64,000 bases of DNA, from assembly GCF_050485565.1 (NCBI RefSeq), contig NZ_JBJHBQ010000003.1:124001-188000 (forward strand). Reading direction: 5' to 3'. Below the pieces are notes generated by a model. It was not told where the DNA came from. It ran no database searches and saw nothing but the letters and a program-made list of their open reading frames with translations. Of the stretch, positions 8,618 to 15,865 are shown one piece after another. The first letter of the stretch is position 1. Every line of letters starts with the position of its first letter. The translations under genes were made by a program, and so were the position numbers. This stretch comes from Glycocaulis sp050485565 (lineage in GTDB: Bacteria > Pseudomonadota > Alphaproteobacteria > Caulobacterales > Maricaulaceae).

Positions 8618-10246
8618 ATGCCGCGATACATTTTCATAACCGGCGGCGTGGTCTCCTCTCTTGGTAAGGGCCTCGCTTCAGCCGCTCTTGGTGCGCTCCT
8701 GCAGGCACGCGGATACCGCGTCCGGCTGCGCAAGCTCGATCCCTATCTCAATGTCGATCCGGGCACGATGTCGCCCTATCAGCACGGCGAGGTGTATGTC
8801 ACCGAGGACGGGGCGGAGACCGATCTCGATCTTGGCCATTACGAGCGCTTTACCGGCGTGTCGGCCACGCGCGGCGACAACATCACGACGGGGCGGATCT
8901 ATTCCACGATCATCGAGCGCGAGCGCCGCGGCGATTATCTCGGCGCAACCGTGCAGGTGATCCCGCACGTCACCGATACCATCAAGCAGTTCGTCCTGTC
9001 TGACGCGGGCGATGTCGATTTCGTGCTGTGCGAGATCGGCGGCACGGTGGGCGATATCGAGGGCCTGCCCTTCTTTGAAGCCATCCGCCAGCTCGGCCAG
9101 GAGCTGGGCCGCGACCGCGCCATCTTCATCCACGTCACCTTGCTGCCCTTCATCAAGGCAGCCGGCGAGATGAAGACCAAGCCGACCCAGCACTCGGTCA
9201 AGGAGCTGCGCTCCATCGGCATCCAGCCGGACATTCTGCTGTGCCGGTGCGAGATACCGATCGAGCCGTCGGACAAGCGCAAGATAGCCCTGTTCTGCAA
9301 TGTGCCGGAAAACGCGGTGATCGAGGGGCGCGACGCGTCTTCGCTCTATGACGTGCCGCTGGAATACCATGCCCAGGGCTTTGACCGCGTAGTGCTGGAG
9401 CGCTTCGGGATTGATGATGCGCCCGAGCCTGATCTGACGCAGTGGCAGGCCATTTCAAAGGCTGTGAACGAGCCTGACGGGCAGGTGACCATCGCCATTG
9501 TGGGCAAGTACACCGTGCTGATCGACGCCTACAAATCGTTGATGGAAGCGCTCAATCATGGCGGTATCGCCAATGAGGTGAAGGTCAAGCTGCGCTGGCT
9601 GGATTCTGAGCAGTTCGAGCAGCCTGATGCCTTCAGCGCCCTGGAAGACGTGCACGGCATTTTGGTGCCGGGCGGGTTTGGCGAGCGCGGCGCGGAAGGC
9701 AAGATCGCGGCAGCGAAATTCGCACGTGAGCGCAAGATTCCCTATTTCGGCATCTGCTTTGGCATGCAGATGGCCGTCATCGAGGCCGCACGCCATCTGG
9801 CGGGCATTGAGGGCGCAGGCAGCAGCGAGTTTGGCGAGCCCAAAGTGCCGCTGGTCGGCCTGATGACCGAATGGGCCAAGGGCAATGAGCTGGAACGCCG
9901 CTCGAAAGCGGGCGATCTCGGCGGCACGATGCGTCTGGGGGCCTACCCGGCCCAGCTGGTTGCCGGTACCAAAGCGCGGGAAATCTACGGCGAGGAGCTT
10001 ATTTCCGAGCGCCACCGCCACCGCTATGAGGTGAATATCGCCTACCGTGAGCAGCTGGAGGCCCACGGCCTCATCTTCTCCGGACTGTCACCGGACGGCC
10101 TGCTGCCCGAAATTGTCGAGCACAAGGACCATCCCTGGTTTGTCGGCGTGCAGTTCCACCCGGAATACAAATCACGCCCCTTCGATCCGCATCCGCTGTT
10201 TGCCAGCTTCATCGCGGCAGCCATGGAGCATTCAAGGCTGGTGTGA
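8618..10246 (+). CDS. pyrG: CTP synthase
   Basis: Makes CTP from UTP, ATP and glutamine-derived ammonia, as a cytosolic enzyme that can polymerise into filaments. The N-terminal synthetase domain begins MPRYIFITGGVVSSLGKGLA with the P-loop, followed by KLDPYLNVDPGTMSPYQHGEV. The C-terminal class I amidotransferase has PGGFGERG, the nucleophile in YFGICFGMQ, and VGVQFHPEYKSRP. The ATG at 8618 is chosen because MPRYIFITGG is the invariant family start; an upstream in-frame ATG would add 14 non-conserved residues. The length of 542 residues is normal. Confidence 0.97.
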   Translation: MPRYIFITGGVVSSLGKGLASAALGALLQARGYRVRLRKLDPYLNVDPGTMSPYQHGEVYVTEDGAETDLDLGHYERFTGVSATRGDNITTGRIYSTIIERERRGDYLGATVQVIPHVTDTIKQFVLSDAGDVDFVLCEIGGTVGDIEGLPFFEAIRQLGQELGRDRAIFIHVTLLPFIKAAGEMKTKPTQHSVKELRSIGIQPDILLCRCEIPIEPSDKRKIALFCNVPENAVIEGRDASSLYDVPLEYHAQGFDRVVLERFGIDDAPEPDLTQWQAISKAVNEPDGQVTIAIVGKYTVLIDAYKSLMEALNHGGIANEVKVKLRWLDSEQFEQPDAFSALEDVHGILVPGGFGERGAEGKIAAAKFARERKIPYFGICFGMQMAVIEAARHLAGIEGAGSSEFGEPKVPLVGLMTEWAKGNELERRSKAGDLGGTMRLGAYPAQLVAGTKAREIYGEELISERHRHRYEVNIAYREQLEAHGLIFSGLSPDGLLPEIVEHKDHPWFVGVQFHPEYKSRPFDPHPLFASFIAAAMEHSRLV

Positions 10247-10424
10247 GGGGGATCATAGAACCGCAGTCCGCGCCAGAGGTCCTACCGACTCATCTCAACA
10301 GTAAGTTCCGAGCCTTGATGTCGTCTGGCCTGCGGGCGGGACTGCTTGAGGGGATACTAGCGCAAAACGCGATGCGAATCACCTGTAACCCGATCACACT
10401 CGCAGATGGGGCGCACCAGAGCGG

Positions 10425-10453
10425 TTGCCTTGGTCTTTGCAAACAGGTATAGC
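10425..10453 (+). promoter_or_regulatory. Predicted rpmF promoter
   Basis: TTGCCT (10425-10430), a 17-base spacer and TATAGC (10448-10453) lie about 75 bases before rpmF. The rest of the 280-base gap after pyrG (10247-10526) shows no gene, tRNA or clear hairpin. Judged by eye. Confidence 0.35.
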
Positions 10454-10526
10454 CCGCCGCTCACTGCTTCGCGCGCAATCGCGAGGCCAGACAGATTTTT
10501 GAAAACGACAAGTTCAGGAGAGACCC

Positions 10527-10709
10527 ATGGCGGTCCCTAAGCGCAAAACCTCCCCGTCCAAGCGTGGCATGCGCCGCGGCCACGACGCGATCGGCACCAC
10601 GGCCTATGTCGAGGACAAGGACACCGGCGAGCTGCGCCGTCCGCACCATGTCGACCTGAAGACCGGCATGTATCGCGGCAAGCAGATTCTCACGCCGAAA
10701 GAAGACTGA
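10527..10709 (+). CDS. rpmF: 50S ribosomal protein L32
   Basis: Small basic component of the large ribosomal subunit, 60 residues. The sequence MAVPKRKTSPSKRGMRR is the family signature, followed by the HHVDLKTGMYRGKQIL tail usual in alphaproteobacteria. This L32 lacks the zinc-binding cysteines found in some homologues, so it is the zinc-independent form. A purine-rich ribosome site (AGGAGAG) lies seven bases before ATG. It stands alone between pyrG and eno and ends at an intrinsic terminator; the common partner plsX is not adjacent. Confidence 0.97.
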   Translation: MAVPKRKTSPSKRGMRRGHDAIGTTAYVEDKDTGELRRPHHVDLKTGMYRGKQILTPKED

Positions 10710-10751
10710 TCCGTTCCGCGCCGTGATGGCGCGGCACATACGGTTCTGATC

Positions 10752-10784
10752 AAAGCCCTGCGCGATTCCCCGCGCGGGGCTTTT
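10752..10784 (+). terminator. Rho-independent terminator after rpmF
   Basis: Arm AAAGCCCTGCGCG (10752-10764), a six-base loop, and complementary arm CGCGCGGGGCTTT (10771-10783) form a 13-pair stem with one G-U pair, followed by a run of T. It separates rpmF from eno. Confidence 0.8.
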
Positions 10785-10877
10785 GTCTTGACCGGCCCTC
10801 GGCTATCAAGCGCGCCAGAAACCCTTTTCGGCGCGGGTGAACCCTCTCCGCGCCTTTAATGCCAAGGACAACGCCCC

Positions 10878-12155
10878 ATGACCGCCATCACCGACATCAT
10901 TGCGCGCGAGATTCTCGACAGCCGGGGCAATCCCACGATTGAGGTGGATGTTGAACTGGAAGACGGCTCCATCGGCCGCGCAGCTGTCCCCAGCGGTGCC
11001 TCCACGGGCGCACACGAGGCGGTAGAGCTGCGCGATGGCGGTGACCGGTATGGCGGCAAGGGTGTCCGCAAGGCGGTTGAGGCGGTCGAGGGTGAGATTT
11101 TCGATGCGCTGGCGGGCTTTGACGCCGAGGAGCAGCGCCGCATCGACCAGACGCTGATCGCGCTGGATGGCACGCCCAACAAGGCGCGTCTCGGCGCGAA
11201 CGCCATGCTGGGCGTGTCGCTGGCAGCGGCGAAAGCATCGGCCCTGTCGGCCAATATGCCGCTCTACCGCTATCTGGGCGGGGTAAATGCCCGCGTCCTG
11301 CCGACCCCGATGATGAACATCATCAATGGCGGCGCACACGCGGACAATCCCATCGATTTCCAGGAATTCATGATCATGCCGACCGGCTTTGACCGGTTTT
11401 CCGATGCACTGCAGTGCGGTGCGGAAATCTTCCACGCCCTGCGCGCGCGTCTGAAGGCTGATGGTTTCAACACCAATGTCGGCGATGAGGGTGGCTTTGC
11501 GCCCAATCTGCGCAGCCCCGAAGAGGCGCTCGATGCCATCATGGCGGCTGTCGAGAATGCGGGCTACAAGCCGGGCGAGAACGTCGTGCTGGCACTGGAT
11601 GTCGCCTCCACCGAATTCTTCCGCGATGGCAAATATGTGCTGGAAGGCGCGGGCAAGACCTATGATGGCGTGGGCTTCACCGCCTATCTGCAGGGTCTCG
11701 TCGCCTCCTATCCCATCATCTCTGTCGAAGACGGCATGGCCGAGGATGACTGGGAGGGCTGGAACCTCCTTACCGCAGCGCTGGAAGGCGATTGCCAGCT
11801 CGTGGGCGATGATCTGTTCGTGACCAACCCGCAGCGTCTCCACCGTGGCATCCAGGAGGGTGCAGCCAACGCCATTCTGGTCAAGGTCAACCAGATCGGC
11901 ACGCTCTCTGAAACGCTGGATGCTGTCGAGATGGCCCTGCGTGCCGGCTATGGCGCAGTGATGAGCCACCGCTCTGGCGAAACCGAGGACAACACGATTG
12001 CCGACCTCGCCGTCGCCACCAACTGCGGGCAGATCAAGACCGGCTCGCTGGCGCGCGCAGACCGGACCGCAAAGTACAACCAGCTTCTGCGTATCGAAGC
12101 CGAGCTGGGCGATATGGCGGTCTATGCGGGGCGCAGCGCCATCGCTGCGGAATAG
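10878..12155 (+). CDS. eno: Enolase
   Basis: Converts 2-phosphoglycerate to phosphoenolpyruvate; it is also a common degradosome component. The 425-residue chain carries the opening ILDSRGNPTIEVDV, the catalytic Glu in NVGDEGGFAPN, metal ligands in ALDVASTEF, SVEDGMAEDDW and LVGDDLFVTN, the catalytic Lys in ILVKVNQIGTL, and SHRSGETED. Length and motifs are normal. It follows the rpmF terminator with its own leader and is followed by the ftsB-like gene, the usual eno-ftsB-pdhA order of alphaproteobacteria. Confidence 0.97.
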   Translation: MTAITDIIAREILDSRGNPTIEVDVELEDGSIGRAAVPSGASTGAHEAVELRDGGDRYGGKGVRKAVEAVEGEIFDALAGFDAEEQRRIDQTLIALDGTPNKARLGANAMLGVSLAAAKASALSANMPLYRYLGGVNARVLPTPMMNIINGGAHADNPIDFQEFMIMPTGFDRFSDALQCGAEIFHALRARLKADGFNTNVGDEGGFAPNLRSPEEALDAIMAAVENAGYKPGENVVLALDVASTEFFRDGKYVLEGAGKTYDGVGFTAYLQGLVASYPIISVEDGMAEDDWEGWNLLTAALEGDCQLVGDDLFVTNPQRLHRGIQEGAANAILVKVNQIGTLSETLDAVEMALRAGYGAVMSHRSGETEDNTIADLAVATNCGQIKTGSLARADRTAKYNQLLRIEAELGDMAVYAGRSAIAAE

Positions 12156-12262
12156 GCATCCGAATCGCCCTGATTAACGATTCGCCTAACGTTTCCTTTA
12201 CGCTATCGCGATAGCTTCCAGCCGTTCGATCCGCAAAAGGCGGACGGTGGATGGAGGCGGGT

Positions 12263-12577
12263 ATGAATGCGCTGAAGCGCTTCATCCTGATAGGCGTTAT
12301 GGTGGGCGTGCTGGGCTATGTGGCCCATCACGCCTTCTATTCTGACCGTGGCTTCGTGCAGCAGGCGGTCGTCTCCGCGCGCATTGCCCAGGCAGAAGCA
12401 GAACTCGCTGATGCCCGCGCCGAGCGCATGCGGCTCGAAGACCGGGTGGCCCGGCTTTCCCCGGCTTCAGGCGAGCTGGATCTCGATTATGTCGAGGAGC
12501 GGGCGAGGGATGTGCTCAACTTTGCACATCCGCACGAGATCATTGTGCGCCTCGAGCCGCAACCCATCGCATACTGA
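12263..12577 (+). CDS. ftsB: FtsB/DivIC-family cell division protein
   Basis: Septum-formation initiator family, a bitopic protein that links FtsQ and FtsL in the division complex. It has a short N-terminal tail, one transmembrane helix (FILIGVMVGVLGYVAHHAF), a coiled-coil stretch rich in Ala/Glu/Arg (about residues 35-65) and the conserved end region DLDYVEERARDVLNFAHPHE. The ATG at 12263 is preferred over 12251 because GGAGG at 12253-12257 is then correctly spaced. At 104 residues it is normal. The position between eno and pdhA is conserved, so the gene symbol is given from family plus context. Confidence 0.85.
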   Translation: MNALKRFILIGVMVGVLGYVAHHAFYSDRGFVQQAVVSARIAQAEAELADARAERMRLEDRVARLSPASGELDLDYVEERARDVLNFAHPHEIIVRLEPQPIAY

Positions 12578-12631
12578 ACATTGCTGCACCGCAGCGCGTT
12601 TCTTCGCATACGCAAAACTACCGTTTCAGGC

Positions 12632-12659
12632 TTTACCCGGCAGGCGTCTGTCTGATACT
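12632..12659 (+). promoter_or_regulatory. Candidate pdh operon promoter
   Basis: TTTACC (12632-12637), a 16-base spacer and GATACT (12654-12659) precede pdhA by about 50 bases. A second TTGACA at 12674 lacks a properly spaced -10. Weak, by eye. Confidence 0.25.
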
Positions 12660-12709
12660 CCCGCGTCAGTTCTTGACAAGGGAGCGCGATATTATTTCGC
12701 GTGTGAAGT

Positions 12710-13738
12710 ATGGCCGCTCGGCAACCTGCCTCCTCCAAATCTCCGTCCCGCTCTAAGAAGCCCGCAGGGCCCGGCGCAGACGAATATATCGGCTGGTATC
12801 GCGACATGCTGCTGATCCGCCGCTTCGAGGAGAAGGCGGGCCAGCTTTACGGCATGGGGCTGATTGCCGGCTTCTGCCATCTCTATATCGGTCAGGAAGC
12901 GGTTGTGGTCGGCGTGCAGAGCGCGCTGCGCGAGGGCGATCAGGTCATCACCGGCTATCGCGATCACGGCCACATGCTGGCCGCCGGCATGACCGCCAAT
13001 GGCGTGATGGCCGAGCTGACGGGCCGCGAAGGGGGCTATTCGCGCGGCAAGGGCGGCTCCATGCACATGTTCAGCCGCGAGAAGCAGTTCTTTGGCGGGC
13101 ACGGCATTGTCGGCGCGCAGGTGTCGCTGGGAACGGGCCTGGCCTTCGCCAATGCCTATCGCGAGGACGGCAAGGTGTGCGCCACCTATTTCGGCGACGG
13201 CGCCGCCAATCAGGGCCAGGTCTATGAGAGCTTCAACATGGCCAAGATCTGGAACCTGCCGGTGATCTACATCATCGAGAACAACCAGTACGCCATGGGT
13301 ACGAGCGTTAAGCGCTCCTCATCCGAAACCCATCTCTACAAGCGCGGCGTGTCGTTCAACATCCCCGGCGAGGAAGTCGACGGGATGGATGTGAACGCCG
13401 TCTACGAGGCCGCGAAGAAGGCCGTAGAGCATGCCCGCGCCGGCAAGGGGCCGTATATTCTGGAGATGAAGACCTACCGCTATCGCGGCCACTCCATGTC
13501 CGACCCGGCCAAATACCGCACGCGCGACGAGGTGAACGAATATCGCGAGCACAAGGACCCGATCGATCTCGCCAAGAAGCGCATTCTCGAAGGCAAGTTT
13601 GCCACCGAGGACCAGCTCAAAGAGATGGAAAAAGAGATCAAGAAGATCGTCCAGGAATCGGCCGAGTTCGCCCAGTCGAGCCCCGAGCCCGATCCGTCCG
13701 AGCTCTACACCGACGTGCTGATCGAGGCTGACGCATGA
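12710..13738 (+). CDS. pdhA: Pyruvate dehydrogenase E1 component, alpha subunit
   Basis: Thiamin-diphosphate-dependent decarboxylation of pyruvate, as alpha2beta2 with PdhB. Visible are the family regions LYGMGLIAGFCHLYIGQEA, YRDHGHMLA, GKGGSMHMF, the ThDP/Mg motif YFGDGAANQGQVYESFNMA, and the phosphorylation-loop-like YRYRGHSMSDPAKYRT. An extra lysine/alanine-rich N-terminal 25 residues probably binds the E2 core, as in other alphaproteobacteria. The length of 342 residues is normal. The stop overlaps the start of the NTF2-like gene, beginning a tightly coupled operon. Confidence 0.96.
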   Translation: MAARQPASSKSPSRSKKPAGPGADEYIGWYRDMLLIRRFEEKAGQLYGMGLIAGFCHLYIGQEAVVVGVQSALREGDQVITGYRDHGHMLAAGMTANGVMAELTGREGGYSRGKGGSMHMFSREKQFFGGHGIVGAQVSLGTGLAFANAYREDGKVCATYFGDGAANQGQVYESFNMAKIWNLPVIYIIENNQYAMGTSVKRSSSETHLYKRGVSFNIPGEEVDGMDVNAVYEAAKKAVEHARAGKGPYILEMKTYRYRGHSMSDPAKYRTRDEVNEYREHKDPIDLAKKRILEGKFATEDQLKEMEKEIKKIVQESAEFAQSSPEPDPSELYTDVLIEADA

Positions 13739-14133
13739 CGGCCCGCGCCTTCCTCAATGCCTGGCACGAGGCCGTAGCAGCAAAAGACGCTGGCGCGATG
13801 TCCGCGATTATCGCGGATGGGTGCGAGCTGCATTCCCCCGTCGTGTGGAAGCCCAGCGCAGACAAGGCTTACATCATCCACATCCTTGCCGGGGTGATCG
13901 CCAGCATTGATGACTTCGCCTATCGCCGCGAGTGGATAGACGGTGATGAGATCTTGCTGGAATTCACCGGGGCCGTTGCCGGCAAGGGCCTTGTGGGCTT
14001 CGACAAGATCACGCTGGACAGCGAAGGCCGCATGGCGCGCCTGGAGGTCCTGATCCGCCCGCTCAACACCCTGACCGAATTTGCCGTGCGCATGCGTGAG
14101 CACGCGCTCAACTTCAAACCTGAGGCTGCCTGA
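13735..14133 (+). CDS. NTF2/SnoaL-like protein inside the pdh operon
   Basis: A 132-residue protein with the SnoaL/NTF2-like cone fold pattern: helical ARAFLNAWHEAVAAKDAGAMSAIIAD, then HSPVVWKP, and strands ending LEVLIRPLNTLTEFAVRM. These small domains are either enzymes on hydrophobic substrates or ligand-binding partners; the reaction here is unknown. It overlaps pdhA by four bases (ATGA) and its TGA shares one base with the pdhB ATG, so it is translationally locked between the two E1 subunits. This suggests a role tied to E1 levels or to a small metabolite of the complex. Confidence 0.75.
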   Translation: MTARAFLNAWHEAVAAKDAGAMSAIIADGCELHSPVVWKPSADKAYIIHILAGVIASIDDFAYRREWIDGDEILLEFTGAVAGKGLVGFDKITLDSEGRMARLEVLIRPLNTLTEFAVRMREHALNFKPEAA

Positions 14134-15551
14134 TGCCTATCGAAGTTCTCATGCCCGCTCTCTCTCCCACGATGGAGGAAGGCACGCTCGCCCGCTGGCT
14201 CGTCAAGGAAGGCGATGAGGTCAAATCCGGCGATGTGATCGCCGAGATCGAGACCGACAAGGCCACCATGGAGGTGGAAGCCGTTGAGGAAGGCATCGTC
14301 GCCAAACTGCTGGTCGAAGAGGGCAGTGAAGGCGTGAAGGTCAATGCGCCCATCGCCATTCTGAAAGAGGAAGGCGAGAGCGATGAGGCGGTGAAATCGG
14401 CCTCTTCGCAGAAGAGCGCTCCTCAGGATGAGGGTAAAAAGGATTCTGAGGAGGCTAGCCCTCATCCTGAGGAGGATGCGAAAGCATCCGTCTCGAAGGA
14501 CGAGGGCGGTGAGAAGAAGGCCAAATCCTCCTCCCTCAAAGACCCCGAAATCCCTGAAGGCACCAAGATGGTCTCCACCACGGTGCGCGACGCGCTGCGT
14601 GATGCGATGGCCGAGGAAATGCGCCGCGATGAGCGGGTCTTCGTCATGGGCGAGGAGGTCGCAGAGTATCAGGGCGCCTACAAGGTCACGCGCGGGCTGC
14701 TGGAAGAGTTCGGGGCAAAGCGCGTCGTTGATACCCCGATCACCGAGCACGGCTTTGCCGGTGTGGGCGTCGGGGCGGCGTTTGCGGGTCTGAAACCGGT
14801 CGTGGAGTTCATGACCTTCAACTTCGCCATGCAGGCGATTGACCACATCATCAACTCGGCGGCGAAAACGCTCTACATGTCCGGCGGGCAGATGGGCTGT
14901 CCCATCGTGTTCCGCGGGCCGAACAGCGCAGCCAGCCGCGTCGGCGCGCAGCACAGCCAGGACTATTCGGCCTGGTATGCCAACGTGCCGGGCCTGAAAG
15001 TGATCGCGCCCTATGACGCAGCGGACGCCAAGGGCCTCCTCAAAGCCGCGATCCGCGATCCGAACCCGGTCGTGTTCCTGGAACACGAGCTCATCTATGG
15101 CGAGAGCTTTGATGTGCCGGATGTGGACGACTGGGTGCTGCCCATCGGCAAGGCGAAAATCCGCCGCGAGGGCACAGACTGCACCATTACGGCCCACTCG
15201 CGCATGGTCGGCTTCGCCCTTCAGGCGGCAGAGAAGCTGGCCGAAGAAGGCATTGAGTGCGAGGTCATCGATCTGCGCACCCTGCGCCCGTTGGACACCG
15301 ATACGGTGGTGGAAAGCGTGAAGAAGACCAACCGTATCGTCTGCGCCGAAGAGGGCTGGGGCCGCATGGGCGTTGGCGCGGAAATCGCCGCCGTCGTGAC
15401 GGCAGAGGCGTTCGATTATCTCGATGCGCCGCCCGCGCGCGTGCATCAGGAAGATGTGCCGCTGCCCTATGCCGCGAACCTTGAAAAGCTCGCACTGCCG
15501 GGTGTCGATGACATCATCAAGGCGGTCAAAGCCGTCACGTACGCGGAGTAG
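14133..15551 (+). CDS. pdhB: Pyruvate dehydrogenase E1 beta subunit with N-terminal lipoyl domain
   Basis: Beta subunit of E1. Residues 1-80 form a biotinyl/lipoyl domain with the modified lysine predicted at Lys43 in ETDKATME. Residues about 85-145 are a flexible acidic linker, and the rest is the transketolase-like beta domain (VRDALRDAMAEEM, MGEEVAEYQGAYKVT, DTPITEHGFAGVGVGAAFAG, RGPNSAASRVGAQHSQDY, LRPLDTDTV). Lipoylated E1-beta is an alphaproteobacterial trait. The linker is partly encoded by palindromic DNA (14420-14505), which reads as HPEEDAKASVSKDEG. A 65-base block of the lipoyl region is identical to pdhC. Confidence 0.96.
   Translation: MPIEVLMPALSPTMEEGTLARWLVKEGDEVKSGDVIAEIETDKATMEVEAVEEGIVAKLLVEEGSEGVKVNAPIAILKEEGESDEAVKSASSQKSAPQDEGKKDSEEASPHPEEDAKASVSKDEGGEKKAKSSSLKDPEIPEGTKMVSTTVRDALRDAMAEEMRRDERVFVMGEEVAEYQGAYKVTRGLLEEFGAKRVVDTPITEHGFAGVGVGAAFAGLKPVVEFMTFNFAMQAIDHIINSAAKTLYMSGGQMGCPIVFRGPNSAASRVGAQHSQDYSAWYANVPGLKVIAPYDAADAKGLLKAAIRDPNPVVFLEHELIYGESFDVPDVDDWVLPIGKAKIRREGTDCTITAHSRMVGFALQAAEKLAEEGIECEVIDLRTLRPLDTDTVVESVKKTNRIVCAEEGWGRMGVGAEIAAVVTAEAFDYLDAPPARVHQEDVPLPYAANLEKLALPGVDDIIKAVKAVTYAE
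14420..14505 (+). repeat. REP-like palindromic element translated in the PdhB linker
   Basis: Bases 14420-14434 are the exact reverse complement of 14459-14473. The second half (14460-14505) folds with a perfect inner stem GGATGC-GAAA-GCATCC and outer arms CCTCATCCT/AGGACGAGG that differ by one base. The reading frame is open through it. The sequence type resembles intergenic palindromes of alphaproteobacteria. Confidence 0.75.
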
Positions 15552-15556
15552 GTGCC

Positions 15557-15817
15557 ATGCAGCAGGATGCTTCCCCATTCTTCGTCGCATTTCGAGCCGA
15601 TGACGGCGACGTCACCGTGCATATCGACACCGAAGTGATAGAAAGCGGCAGCCATGCGGGCATTCTGCTGGCCGACTTTTCCCGGCATATGGCGATAGCA
15701 CTGGCTCAGACGGGAAAGGCCGCGAGCCCTGATGCTGCCCTGAACGAAATGCTGGGCCTGTTTCAGGCTGAGATAAACAACCCCACCGATACCCCGCGTG
15801 GCGGGATAGCGAACTGA
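15557..15817 (+). CDS. DUF5076-like small protein between pdhB and pdhC
   Basis: An 86-residue acidic cytosolic protein matching, from memory, the DUF5076 family found beside alphaproteobacterial pdh genes; its function is unknown. It has a strand-rich N-terminal part (FFVAFRADDGDVTVHID), then an amphipathic helix (HAGILLADFSRHMAIALAQ) and a predicted helix before a short tail. No catalytic motif is visible. It starts five bases after the pdhB stop and is 48 bases before pdhC, so it is probably co-expressed with the complex. Confidence 0.7.
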   Translation: MQQDASPFFVAFRADDGDVTVHIDTEVIESGSHAGILLADFSRHMAIALAQTGKAASPDAALNEMLGLFQAEINNPTDTPRGGIAN

Positions 15818-15865
15818 TGATCGATACCCTCGTTCCCCACGCCGTACGATCCAGCGGAGCTGACA

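Noticed and set aside
10247..10526. Possible small gene between pyrG and rpmF
   Set aside because: A short frame exists (10243-10452) but has no ribosome site, no family pattern and overlaps the predicted rpmF promoter.
12164..12215. CtrA-like binding site before ftsB
   Set aside because: TTAACGATTCGCCTAA does not fit TTAA-N7-TTAA; only one half-site is correct.
13920..15590. Minus-strand open frame of about 550 codons opposite pdhB
   Set aside because: Antisense image of a motif-complete gene, rich in His/Arg, typical of high-GC shadow frames.
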